In this document: positions 1-6,158 of the stretch, one piece after another
Position numbering within the stretch: position 1 is the first letter of the stretch
Layout: each line of letters starts with the position of its first letter
Assembly: GCA_002345025.1 (NCBI GenBank)
Contig: DDUX01000091.1
Span: 1-6,887 of the forward strand
Direction of reading: 5' to 3'
Origin: Candidatus Accumulibacter iunctus
GTDB lineage: Bacteria; Pseudomonadota; Gammaproteobacteria; Burkholderiales; Rhodocyclaceae
DNA length: 6,887 nucleotides
Notes under the pieces: generated by a model
Database searches by the model: none
The model's input: the letters and a program-made list of their open reading frames with translations, nothing else
What the model was told of the DNA's origin: nothing
Made by a program: the position numbers and the translations under genes

Positions 1-23
1 TTGTTTTTTCTTTTTTTTTTTTT
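1..23. other. T-rich tract of probable sequencing origin
   Basis: Twenty-one of the first 23 bases are T, with a single G at 3 and a single C at 10, in a window that is otherwise strongly GC-rich. It runs directly into the adapter copy at 24. The flow-cell-grafted P5 oligonucleotide is known to carry a 5' oligo-T spacer just before AATGATACGG, so the tract is most simply read as part of the same technical artefact rather than a genomic poly-T or a terminator. Confidence 0.85.
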
Positions 24-81
24 AATGACCCGGCGACCACCTAGTTCTACCCTCTCCCCCTCCACGCCGCTCTTCCGATCT
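24..81 (+). other. Illumina P5/TruSeq universal adapter contamination
   Basis: This stretch aligns without gaps to the 58-nt TruSeq universal adapter (P5 plus read-1 primer) at 49 of 58 positions. The last 14 bases, ending GCTCTTCCGATCT, are exact. Seven of the nine mismatches are changes to C and two are changes to T, which looks like low-quality base calling rather than evolutionary drift. Translated in the + strand it gives MTRRPPSSTLSPSTPLFRS, a variant of a peptide known to arise from adapter sequence in databases. The adapter reads into the contig, so genuine DNA starts at about 82. It should be trimmed, and no gene call should extend into it. Confidence 0.96.
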
Positions 82-160
82 TCCCGGCCGCTGGCGGGGA
101 AGCGACCGCAGGTGATGGAATGGGCGACGATCGGCGCGCGGTTGCGTCGGCAGAAGTCAT
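82..160 (-). CDS. 5' fragment of the gene downstream of ccmH (ccmI candidate)
   Basis: An ATG at 160-158 overlaps the ccmH stop codon as ATGA, the same coupling used elsewhere in this operon. The frame stays open for 26 codons to position 83, after which it enters adapter sequence. The visible residues (MTSADATARR then a Ser/Pro/Ala-rich stretch) are hydrophilic and match no family I recognise. In many proteobacteria the gene after a short ccmH is ccmI/cycH, whose product holds apocytochrome c for CcmF/CcmH. Position and overlap suggest that here, but CcmI normally starts with a membrane segment, which is not visible in these codons. Either a longer N-terminal extension, a later true start, or a different gene is possible. 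No clear Shine-Dalgarno precedes the ATG. The extent and function are uncertain. Confidence 0.35.
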
Positions 161-642
161 GGCCGCGGCGGCGCATCCTGGTCGTGCAGCAGGGCCTCGG
201 CGCGCCGCGTCTCGTCGGCACTCAGCGGGCGCTGGTCGCCGAGCGCGCGCTCGCGTCGCCGCAGGTAGATGACCAGCGCGCCCAGGCCAGCGACGAACAG
301 CAGGCCGGGGCCAAACCACAGCAGCAGCGTCGTCCCTTTCAGCGGTGGCCGGTAGCGGACGAAATCGCCGTAGCGGCTGACCATGAACTCCATGATTTCG
401 GCGTCGCTGCGGCCGTCGTCGATCAGGTTGCGGATCTCGCGGCGCAGGTCGTTCGCCAGTTCCGCGTTCGAGCCGGAGAGCGATTCGTTCTGGCAGACCA
501 GGCAGCGCAACTCGGAGGCGATGGCGACGAGGCGCTTCTCGGTTGCCTCGTCGGCTGCCAGTGGCGCTGCGTCACGGGCCAGCAGGCCGCTGCTGAAGAT
601 GCCCGTGACGGCAAGGAGAAGAGCGATCAGCCAGTGCCTCAT
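157..642 (-). CDS. ccmH: Cytochrome c maturation protein CcmH (short, single-domain form)
   Basis: A 161-residue periplasmic, membrane-anchored thiol-disulfide protein. It works with CcmG to reduce the CXXCH cysteines of apocytochrome c and is part of the heme-ligation complex with CcmF. Visible features are a signal peptide (about residues 1-22, hydrophobic LIALLLAVTG core), the family motif LRCLVCQNESLSGSNAEL with redox cysteines C47 and C50, and a transmembrane helix at about 105-127 followed by RRR and a charged cytoplasmic tail. Its length matches the short CcmH/CycL type, not the fused E. coli form of about 350 residues, so the CcmI function should be encoded separately. The ATG overlaps the ccmG stop by 4 nt (ATGA), and the TGA stop overlaps the next ORF the same way, indicating translational coupling. 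Confidence 0.95.
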   Translation of the reverse strand: MRHWLIALLLAVTGIFSSGLLARDAAPLAADEATEKRLVAIASELRCLVCQNESLSGSNAELANDLRREIRNLIDDGRSDAEIMEFMVSRYGDFVRYRPPLKGTTLLLWFGPGLLFVAGLGALVIYLRRRERALGDQRPLSADETRRAEALLHDQDAPPRP

Positions 643-1223
643 CGGTTCAGCTCGGCCAGCAGCGGCAGGAGCTTGCCGGCAACGATGTCGGGCGTGAGCG
701 GACCAGTGTGTTTCATGCGGATGATGCCGGCCTTGTCGATGACATAGGTTTCGGGGACGCCATAGACGCCGTAGTCGATACCGACGCGGCCGTCGATGTC
801 GAGCACCGAGAGGGTGTAAGGATCGCCATGCCGGGCCAGCCAGCTGACCGCCCTGTCGATGACCATCCTTTTCTCGGTGGCGGCGTCGAGCTTGCTGCTG
901 TCGATCGCGCCGTCGCCGCGCACTTCCTTGTAATTGAGGCCGACCAGCGGCACGCTCTGGTGCTTCGCCAGTTCGACGAGGACCGGGTGCTCCTGCCGGC
1001 AGGAGACGCACCACGAGGCCCAGACGTTGAGCAGCCAGACCTTGCCGAGCATTTCCTTTGGCGAGAACTGCTGTTCCGGTGCGTCCAGGCGCGTCAGCGC
1101 GAAGGCCGGCGCCGGTTTGCCGACCAGCGGCGAGGGCACGTCGCGCGGGTTCAGGTTGAGGCCGACGGCAAGCAGGACGACGAGGACGCCAAAGCCGATC
1201 AGCGGCCAGAGAAACCGGTTCAT
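639..1223 (-). CDS. ccmG: Thioredoxin-like thiol:disulfide interchange protein CcmG/DsbE
   Basis: A 194-residue membrane-tethered periplasmic thioredoxin that passes electrons to CcmH and apocytochrome c so that heme vinyl groups can be attached. The N-terminal anchor covers about residues 4-22. The fold then shows the active site WCVSC (C72 and C75) in NVWASWCVSCRQEHP and the cis-proline loop YGVYGVPETYVID (P157). The acidic/charged segment between LNYKE (about 96-100) and the DRAVSWLARHG helix is longer than in E. coli DsbE by roughly 15-17 residues, judged from memory of that protein. The start is ATG at 1223-1221, preceded by GAGGA at 1238-1234 (10-nt spacer), which itself overlaps the ccmF stop. 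A longer upstream reading would only run into ccmF. The gap from ccmF is 13 nt, and its stop overlaps ccmH by 4 nt. Confidence 0.96.
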   Translation of the reverse strand: MNRFLWPLIGFGVLVVLLAVGLNLNPRDVPSPLVGKPAPAFALTRLDAPEQQFSPKEMLGKVWLLNVWASWCVSCRQEHPVLVELAKHQSVPLVGLNYKEVRGDGAIDSSKLDAATEKRMVIDRAVSWLARHGDPYTLSVLDIDGRVGIDYGVYGVPETYVIDKAGIIRMKHTGPLTPDIVAGKLLPLLAELNR

Positions 1224-1233
1224 GCGCAATGAT

Positions 1234-1238
1234 TCCTC
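1234..1238 (-). promoter_or_regulatory. Ribosome binding site of ccmG
   Basis: On the coding strand this reads GAGGA, ten bases upstream of the ccmG ATG. It overlaps the ccmF TGA stop (TGAGGA), so terminating ribosomes are placed at the ccmG initiation region. Confidence 0.6.
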
Positions 1239-3240
1239 AGGTGTTCGGCGCCAGCGGCACGGCAGCAGCCGATGGCTGCCCGGACGACACGCGCGCCTTG
1301 ATGCGATAGCGGCGATCACTCATGGCGACCAGTCCGCCGATGGCCATCAGCACGCAGCCACCCCAGATCCAGTCGACGAACGGCTTGTGATAGACGCGCA
1401 CCGCCCAGGCGGCGTCGGGTCGCGACTTGTCGATCGGCTCGCCGAGCGAGACATAGACATCACGCAGGAGGCCGGTATCGATCGCCGCCTCGGTCATCGG
1501 CATCGACGACGCGACGTAGAAGCGCTTCTCGGGGAACATCTTGCGCAGCGTGCGGCCGTCGCGGATCAGATCGACGTCACCGACCAGGGCGCGGTAGTTT
1601 GGCCCCTGTTCCTGACGGACGCCGTTGAAGCGGAAGACGTAGCCACCGACACTGACGGTTTCGCCGATGTCCATGCGGACATCCTTCTCGGTCTGGTAGC
1701 CGCCGACCATGGCGACGCCGACGATGAATACGGCGATGCCGATGTGGGCGAGGTGCATGCCGTAGAAGCTGCGCGGCTGCCGGACGAAGGCCTGCAGCGC
1801 TGACTGTCCGGCACGCGTCGACTGTACCCGCTGGCCAATGTTGAGCAGCGCGCTGCAGACGATCCACGCGGCCAGCAGCAGGCTGAGTGCGACCAGCGGC
1901 TTCCATTCACCGGCGAGGAAAGGTGCGCCGGCGCCGACCAGCGCTGCCGTCAGGAAGGCCCAGCGCAGCGTTCGCGCCAGTTCGCCGAGGCTCGCCTGCT
2001 TCCAGCGAACGAAGGGCGCGACGCCCATCAGGAACGCCGCCGGCAACATCAGCGGCACGAAGACGGCATCGAAGTAGGGCGGTCCGACGGAAAGCTTGCC
2101 GGCCCCAAGGGCGTCGATCAAGAGCGGGTAAAGCGTGCCGAGCAGAACCGAGGCGCAGGCGACGACGAGCAGCACGTTGTTCGTCAGCAGGAGTGATTCG
2201 CGCGAGAGCAGGGCGAAGCGGCCGCCGAGGCCGACCTTCGGTGCGCGCCAGGCGAACAGCGCCAGCGAGCTGCCGACGACGGCGACCAGGAAGACGAGGA
2301 TGAAGATGCCGCGCCGCGGGTCGGTGGCAAAGGCGTGCACCGAGGTCAGGACGCCGGAGCGGACGAGGAAGGTGCCGAGCAGCGACAGCGAGAACGCCGA
2401 GATGGCCAGCAGCACCGTCCAGTTCTTGAAGCTGCCTCGCTTCTCGGTCACCGCCAGCGAATGCACCAGCGCCGTGCCGACGAGCCAGGGCATGAACGAC
2501 GCGTTCTCGACCGGATCCCAGAACCACCAGCCACCCCAGCCGAGTTCGTAGTACGCCCACCAGGACCCGAGGGCGATTCCCAGCGTCAGGAACATCCACG
2601 CGGCCGTCGTCCACGGTCGCGACCAGCGTGCCCAGGCGGCATCGAGCTGGCCGGAGAGCAGCGCGGCGATGGCGAAGGCGAAGGCCACCGAGAAGCCGAC
2701 GTAGCCCATGTAGAGCATCGGCGGATGAAAGATCAGTCCGGGATCCTGCAGCAGCGGGTTGAGGTCGCGCCCTTCCTCGGCACCCGGCAGCAGGCGCTCG
2801 AAGGGGTTCGAGGTGAGCAGGATGAAGAGCAGGAAGCCGGCATTGATCAGCCCGAGGACGCCGAGGACCCGCGCCACGATGTGGTCGGGCAACTGCCGCG
2901 ACAGCAGCGCGACCGCCAGCGCCCACAGGACAAGCATCAGGACCCACAGCAGCAGCGATCCTTCGTGCCCGCCCCAGACGGCAGCGACCCGATACTGCAG
3001 CGGCAGCAGGGTATTCGAGTGCTGTGCGACGTAGAGCACCGAGAAATCGTTCTGCACGAAGGCGGCGGTCAGGCAGCCGAAGGCGAGCGCCAGCAGCAGC
3101 GCCTGGACGATCGCCGCCGGGCGGGCGAGGGCAATCCACTGCCGCTGCCCGGTGTGGGCGCCGAGCAGCGGCAGCGTGCCCTGGGTCAGGGTGACGCAGA
3201 GCGCGAGAATGAGGGCGAAGGTGCCGAGTTCCGGGATCAT
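1237..3240 (-). CDS. ccmF: Heme lyase subunit CcmF (cytochrome c-type biogenesis protein)
   Basis: A 667-residue multi-spanning inner-membrane protein, the core of the holocytochrome c synthase. It takes heme from holo-CcmE and ligates it to reduced apocytochrome c. It belongs to the heme-handling (HHP) family, shown by the tryptophan-rich WWD motif WGGWWFWDPVEN at about 235-246, flanked by conserved histidines H172 (FHPPMLYMGY) and H302 (VHAFATDPRRG). H260 and a HLAHIG histidine pair at 496/499 match the positions used for a buried b-type heme in E. coli CcmF. Other family blocks are WGGHEGSLLLW (about 89-99) and a large C-terminal periplasmic domain (about 513-618) before the last helix (about 622-640). 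The ATG at 3240 gives the canonical MIPELG start, so the longer upstream reading is rejected. No strong Shine-Dalgarno is seen. It follows ccmE by 16 nt. Confidence 0.98.
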   Translation of the reverse strand: MIPELGTFALILALCVTLTQGTLPLLGAHTGQRQWIALARPAAIVQALLLALAFGCLTAAFVQNDFSVLYVAQHSNTLLPLQYRVAAVWGGHEGSLLLWVLMLVLWALAVALLSRQLPDHIVARVLGVLGLINAGFLLFILLTSNPFERLLPGAEEGRDLNPLLQDPGLIFHPPMLYMGYVGFSVAFAFAIAALLSGQLDAAWARWSRPWTTAAWMFLTLGIALGSWWAYYELGWGGWWFWDPVENASFMPWLVGTALVHSLAVTEKRGSFKNWTVLLAISAFSLSLLGTFLVRSGVLTSVHAFATDPRRGIFILVFLVAVVGSSLALFAWRAPKVGLGGRFALLSRESLLLTNNVLLVVACASVLLGTLYPLLIDALGAGKLSVGPPYFDAVFVPLMLPAAFLMGVAPFVRWKQASLGELARTLRWAFLTAALVGAGAPFLAGEWKPLVALSLLLAAWIVCSALLNIGQRVQSTRAGQSALQAFVRQPRSFYGMHLAHIGIAVFIVGVAMVGGYQTEKDVRMDIGETVSVGGYVFRFNGVRQEQGPNYRALVGDVDLIRDGRTLRKMFPEKRFYVASSMPMTEAAIDTGLLRDVYVSLGEPIDKSRPDAAWAVRVYHKPFVDWIWGGCVLMAIGGLVAMSDRRYRIKARVSSGQPSAAAVPLAPNT

Positions 3241-3256
3241 TGGCGGGTCATCCGAG

Positions 3257-3736
3257 TTACGGCCGGGTGGTGCGGGCGGCCGCTTCGGCCGCTGCCTTGT
3301 TTGCTGCCGCCCGCTCGTGCGCATCGCCGACCGCCTTGGCAGCTTCCGGCGGCATGTAGTTCTCGTCGTGCTTGGCGAGGACCTCGCTGGCGGTGAAGAT
3401 TCCGTCGGCGGCGAGCTTGCCCTGCGCGACGACCCCCTTGCCTTCCTGGAAGAGGTCGGGAAGGATTCCCTTGTAGGCGACGGTCATGTCCTTCTCGGTA
3501 TCGGTGACGACGAAGCGCAGCGTCACGCCGTCGGGCTGGCGCTGCAGCGAGCCCTCCTTGACCATGCCGCCGATGCGGAAGCTCTTGCCCTGCGGCGCCT
3601 CGCCGGCGGCCACCTGCGTCGGCGAGAAGAAGAAGACCAGATTGCTGCGGAAGGCGTTGAGCACCAGCGTTGCGGCGACGGCAAGAATCGCCAGGCCGCC
3701 GAGAATCAGCGCGATGCGTTTGTGACGAGGTTTCAA
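3257..3736 (-). CDS. ccmE: Periplasmic heme chaperone CcmE
   Basis: A 159-residue membrane-anchored chaperone that binds heme covalently and carries it from the CcmABCD complex to CcmF. It shows a basic N-terminus, one membrane anchor at about residues 8-26, then the OB-fold domain with RIGGMVKEGS and YKGILPDLFQEGKGVVAQG. The heme-attachment motif LAKHDENYMPPE carries H123, with Y127 as the expected axial ligand. The C-terminal ~25 residues are an Ala/Arg-rich, probably disordered tail. The start codon is TTG (3736-3734), supported by GGGAG at 3747-3743 with a 6-nt spacer and by the family-like N-terminus. It overlaps the ccmD stop as TTGA. A perfect 7-bp inverted repeat with a 3-nt loop (3276-3292) lies in the tail coding region. 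Confidence 0.96.
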   Translation of the reverse strand: MKPRHKRIALILGGLAILAVAATLVLNAFRSNLVFFFSPTQVAAGEAPQGKSFRIGGMVKEGSLQRQPDGVTLRFVVTDTEKDMTVAYKGILPDLFQEGKGVVAQGKLAADGIFTASEVLAKHDENYMPPEAAKAVGDAHERAAANKAAAEAAARTTRP

Positions 3737-3963
3737 TCGTTGCTCCCGTTTGCCATGCTCCGGCTGCCCGCGCCGGTTTGCCGGCGCTCCGAGGCTTCCG
3801 CCCGATGCTGCCGCCTGAGGCGGGCGATCAACCTCTTCCGACCCCGCAGCAGCAACATCGGTTCCGCCACCATCAGCAGCGCCATCACCAACAGCGATCC
3901 CCAGACGTAGGGGCCATGCCGGCCCATCGCCAGGAACTCGGCCAGACTGTTCCAGTGGATCAT
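3733..3963 (-). CDS. ccmD: Heme exporter accessory protein CcmD
   Basis: A 76-residue single-pass inner-membrane protein that stabilises the CcmABC-CcmE complex and helps release holo-CcmE. The family signature is visible as FLAMGRHGPYVWGS (about residues 10-23, including the conserved Y19), followed by a hydrophobic helix to about residue 39 and a strongly basic cytoplasmic segment (RGRKRLIARLRRQHR). The hydrophilic C-terminal tail after residue 55 is not conserved in kind and is low in complexity. The ATG at 3963 lies one base after the ccmC stop and has the best ribosome site in the operon (GGGAGG, 3976-3971). The stop overlaps the ccmE TTG start. Confidence 0.93.
   Translation of the reverse strand: MIHWNSLAEFLAMGRHGPYVWGSLLVMALLMVAEPMLLLRGRKRLIARLRRQHRAEASERRQTGAGSRSMANGSND
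3743..3747 (-). promoter_or_regulatory. Ribosome binding site supporting the TTG start of ccmE
   Basis: On the coding strand this reads GGGAG, six bases before TTG at 3736, inside the 3' end of ccmD. It supports the unusual start codon for ccmE. Confidence 0.75.
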
Positions 3964-3964
3964 C

Positions 3965-4714
3965 CTATTCCCTCCCGGCCAGCAGCGCGCGCACCCAGTC
4001 GGTGTGCCGCTCGCGCTCGAGCATGATCACGCGCACGCGCATCAGTGCGACGGCGATGCTGTACATCCAGCAGGCGAGCGCGCACAGCAACATTCCCCAG
4101 AGCATCATCGCCGCCATGCTGGGCGCCCTGGTCAGGCTGACCGAAGCGCCCTGATGCAGCGTGTTCCACCACTGGACCGAAAAATAGATGATCGGGATAT
4201 TGACCACTCCGACCAGTGCCAGGATCGCGCCCGCCTTGTCGGCGCGGCGCGGGTCGTCGATCGCCGCCTGCAGGGCGATGAAGCCGATGTACAGGAAGAG
4301 CAGGATCAGCTCGGAGGTCAGGCGGGCGTCCCAGACCCACCACGTGCCCCACATCGGCTTGCCCCAGAGTGCGCCGGTCCACAGCGAGAGAAAGGCGAAG
4401 AGGGCGCCGGTCGGTGCGAGCGCCGACGCCATCATTCCCGACAGGCGGGTATTGAAGGCGAGTCCGGTCGCCGCCCAGAAAGCCATCACCAGATAGATGA
4501 ACATCGACATCCACGATGCCGGCACGTGCAGGAAGATGATGCGGTAGCCCTCGCCCTGCTGCGCGTCGGCCGGCGCCAGCAGGAAGCCGACGCCGAGGCC
4601 GGCGACGCCGAAGATCGCGGCGAGCCCCCAGAACCAGGGAATCATCCGGCCGGCGAGCGGGTAGAAGGTCTGCGGGCTGGCATACCTGAACCAGTTGATC
4701 AGTCTGTTGCTCAT
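3965..4714 (-). CDS. ccmC: Heme transporter/handling protein CcmC
   Basis: A 249-residue, probably six-helix inner-membrane protein of the heme-handling family. It binds heme at its periplasmic face and is required for covalent heme attachment to CcmE. The WWD motif is WGTWWVWDARLT at about 122-133. The two heme-ligand histidines expected for the family are present as H63 (FLHVPASWMS) and H187 (WWNTLHQGASVS), on periplasmic loops flanking the motif. Length fits the family (about 245 residues in E. coli). The ATG directly abuts the ccmB TAG stop with no intervening base, and the ccmC TAG stop is one base from the ccmD start. No key residue is missing. Confidence 0.97.
   Translation of the reverse strand: MSNRLINWFRYASPQTFYPLAGRMIPWFWGLAAIFGVAGLGVGFLLAPADAQQGEGYRIIFLHVPASWMSMFIYLVMAFWAATGLAFNTRLSGMMASALAPTGALFAFLSLWTGALWGKPMWGTWWVWDARLTSELILLFLYIGFIALQAAIDDPRRADKAGAILALVGVVNIPIIYFSVQWWNTLHQGASVSLTRAPSMAAMMLWGMLLCALACWMYSIAVALMRVRVIMLERERHTDWVRALLAGRE
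3971..3976 (-). promoter_or_regulatory. Ribosome binding site of ccmD
   Basis: On the coding strand this reads GGGAGG, seven bases upstream of the ccmD ATG, inside the last codons of ccmC. It is the strongest Shine-Dalgarno in the operon and fixes the ccmD start. Confidence 0.75.
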
Positions 4715-5383
4715 CTATTCCAGGGCTATCCTCAGAGCCGCGGCAGTTGGCCACGGCGCAAAAAACACGCCGCCAAGCGCCAGAGCGCCGAGCAGCGACA
4801 GGTGGGCCTGCGCTCCGACGCCGGTGACCGTCGCGTCGACGGCACCGGCGCCGAAGATCAGCACCGGGATGTACAGCGGCAGCACCAGCAGCGACAGCAA
4901 CACGCCGCCGCCACGCACGCCGAGCGTCAGCGCGGCGCCGATGGCGCCGATCCCGGACAGCGCCGGCGTGCCGATCAGCAGCGACAGCGTCAGAACGGCC
5001 AGCGCATCGGTCGCCAGGTCGAACTGGATGCCGAGTACCGGCGCCAGCACGACCAGCGGCAGGCCGGCGACAAGCCAGTGTGCAATCACCTTGCCGAGGA
5101 CGATCAGCGCCAGCGGTTCGGGAGCCAGAGCCAGTTGCTCGAGCGTTCCATCGCGATGATCGTCGGCGAACAGGCGCGGCAGCGACAGCATCGTCGCCAG
5201 CAGCGCGGCGACCCACAGGACGCCCGGCGCCAGTCGGCGCAACTGCTCCGGTTCCGGCCCGACGCCGAGCGGGAACAGGCTGACGACGATGATGAAGAAG
5301 AACATCGCCGCGACAATGTCGGCCTGCCGCCGCATCGCCAGTCGCAGGTCGCGGCCGATGACGGCACCGATCAATGATAGCAT
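4715..5383 (-). CDS. ccmB: ABC transporter membrane subunit CcmB
   Basis: A 222-residue integral membrane partner of the ATPase CcmA, the permease-like part of the CcmABCD complex that frees holo-CcmE from CcmC using ATP. About six hydrophobic segments are visible. Family features are the N-terminal RDLRLAMRRQADI stretch, the cytoplasmic loop LFADDHRDGTLEQLALAP (about 71-88) that is expected to contact CcmA, and LPLYIPVLIFGAGA (about 168-181). Length equals that of typical CcmB. The ATG shares one base with the ccmA stop (TGATG), so translation is very probably coupled to ccmA. Confidence 0.96.
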   Translation of the reverse strand: MLSLIGAVIGRDLRLAMRRQADIVAAMFFFIIVVSLFPLGVGPEPEQLRRLAPGVLWVAALLATMLSLPRLFADDHRDGTLEQLALAPEPLALIVLGKVIAHWLVAGLPLVVLAPVLGIQFDLATDALAVLTLSLLIGTPALSGIGAIGAALTLGVRGGGVLLSLLVLPLYIPVLIFGAGAVDATVTGVGAQAHLSLLGALALGGVFFAPWPTAAALRIALE

Positions 5384-6033
5384 CAGCCCGCCCGCAATCG
5401 TTGCTGCGCTGTGTCATCGTCGTCGAGCGTCAGCTCGCGGACTCTGCCGGCGGGCACCGCGACCACCTGATGGGTGGTCAGGACAGCCAGCCCGCCGCGC
5501 TGCAGGTGAGCGCCGACGAGCCCGGCGACGAGTTCGATCGCCGCCTTGTCGAGCGCGACATAGGGTTCGTCGAGCACCCACAGCGGGCGCCTCTCGTTTA
5601 CCAGTCGGGCGAGTGCGGCGCGTCGCTTCTGCCCTTGCGACAGGTAGCGGCAGGCCAGATCCTCGCGCCCCAGCAGCCCGACCAACTCGAGCGCGGCGAG
5701 GGCCGCGTCCTCGTCGAGTGGCTCCTGCGCCAGTCGCGCCGTCGACAGGATGTTCTCGAGCGGCGTCAGCTCCTCCTTGATCGCGTTCTGGTGACCGAGA
5801 AAGCACAGTTCGCTGCGGAATTCGTCGCCGAGTTGCGCGATCGGCCGGCCACGCCAGCGAATCTCGCCGCTGGCCGCCGGCGTCAGGCCGCACAGCATGC
5901 GCAGCAGGCTCGTCTTGCCGGAGCCGTTCCTGCCCTGCAGGGCGAGCATTTCACCACCCTCGAGACGGAAGCTGAGGTCGGCGAAGAGGCGGCGTTCGCC
6001 ACGTACGCATTCCAGATTTGAGGCTTCGAGCAT
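5383..6033 (-). CDS. ccmA: ABC transporter ATP-binding subunit CcmA (heme exporter type)
   Basis: A 216-residue cytoplasmic ATPase that powers the CcmABCD step releasing heme-loaded CcmE from CcmC. Motifs in order are Walker A GRNGSGKT (34-41), Q-loop region FLGHQNAIKEELT (about 78-90), ABC signature LSQGQ (131-135), Walker B LWVLDEP (151-157) with catalytic E156, D-loop ALD and H-loop H188 in TTHQ. The GHQNAIK and ERRPLWVLDEPYVALD forms are typical of CcmA. The ATG at 6033 gives the canonical MLEASNLECVRG start. The frame continues open upstream, but that part has no family similarity. No Shine-Dalgarno is seen in the C-rich leader. It is the first gene of the operon, divergent from the hydrogenase-maturation genes. 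Confidence 0.97.
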   Translation of the reverse strand: MLEASNLECVRGERRLFADLSFRLEGGEMLALQGRNGSGKTSLLRMLCGLTPAASGEIRWRGRPIAQLGDEFRSELCFLGHQNAIKEELTPLENILSTARLAQEPLDEDAALAALELVGLLGREDLACRYLSQGQKRRAALARLVNERRPLWVLDEPYVALDKAAIELVAGLVGAHLQRGGLAVLTTHQVVAVPAGRVRELTLDDDDTAQQRLRAG

Positions 6034-6075
6034 GCAGAAGGGGGTCCGGGGAAGGGTCGTTGCCGGCGAGGGCGT

Positions 6076-6081
6076 ATTGTG
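6076..6081 (-). promoter_or_regulatory. Candidate -10 element for the ccm operon
   Basis: Read on the minus strand this is CACAAT, four of six matches to TATAAT with the conserved second A and last T. It would start transcription near 6069, putting the FNR-like box centre at -41.5 and giving a ~36-nt leader before the ccmA ATG. It is weak by sequence alone; the spacing is the main support. Confidence 0.35.
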
Positions 6082-6103
6082 AACGCGCGAGTGTAGCCTT
6101 GGA

Positions 6104-6117
6104 TTGACCGAAATCAA
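6104..6117. promoter_or_regulatory. Candidate FNR/ANR (CRP-FNR family) binding site
   Basis: The sequence TTGACCGAAATCAA matches the FNR consensus TTGAT-N4-ATCAA at nine of ten defined positions; only the fifth base differs. It lies between the divergent ccmA and hupK-like starts in a locally AT-richer stretch. FNR-type regulators activate anaerobic respiration and hydrogenase genes, so the site makes biological sense for both neighbours. Its centre (6110.5) is 41.5 bp from a predicted start at 6069 on the minus strand and about 41 bp from one at 6151-6152 on the plus strand, the class II activator spacing. The motif is seen directly; binding and function are inferred. Confidence 0.65.
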
Positions 6118-6138
6118 AATGGATTCAATGGTCTCGAG

Positions 6139-6144
6139 TATTGT
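6139..6144 (+). promoter_or_regulatory. Candidate -10 element for the hupK-hypA operon
   Basis: TATTGT matches the sigma-70 consensus TATAAT at four of six positions, including the key first TAT and the final T. It would give a start near 6151-6152, placing the FNR-like box at about -41 and leaving a ~20-nt leader before the GTG at 6172. A nearby alternative is TATTTT at 6152-6157, but that spacing fits the box less well. Confidence 0.4.
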
Positions 6145-6158
6145 TTGCGAGTATTTTC

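Noticed and set aside
1..747. Long + strand ORF beginning in the T-rich tract
   Set aside because: Its start is adapter-derived and the rest is antisense to the well-supported ccmH and ccmG genes.
3276..3292. Perfect inverted repeat GCGGCCG-CTT-CGGCCGC near the end of ccmE
   Set aside because: It sits within the Ala/Arg-rich coding tail, has no following U-tract, and ccmF follows at once, so it is not a convincing terminator. At most it could be a weak mRNA stability element.
934..5377. Several long + strand ORFs (for example 934-1803, 2335-3396, 4004-5377)
   Set aside because: They lie antisense to ccmG, ccmF, ccmC and ccmB and show the Arg/Gln/Asp-rich composition typical of shadow frames in GC-rich DNA, with no recognisable motif.
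3960..5417. A 485-codon minus-strand ORF
   Set aside because: It is an out-of-frame shadow across ccmB and ccmC, which have clear family motifs in their own frames.
6104..6109. TTGACC as a sigma-70 -35 hexamer for the hupK operon
   Set aside because: No acceptable -10 lies 16-18 bases downstream. The same bases fit better as half of the FNR-like box.
6135..6155. Direct repeat CGAGTATT (6135-6142 and 6148-6155)
   Set aside because: Only eight bases, two copies 13 bp apart; too short to call an operator without comparative support.
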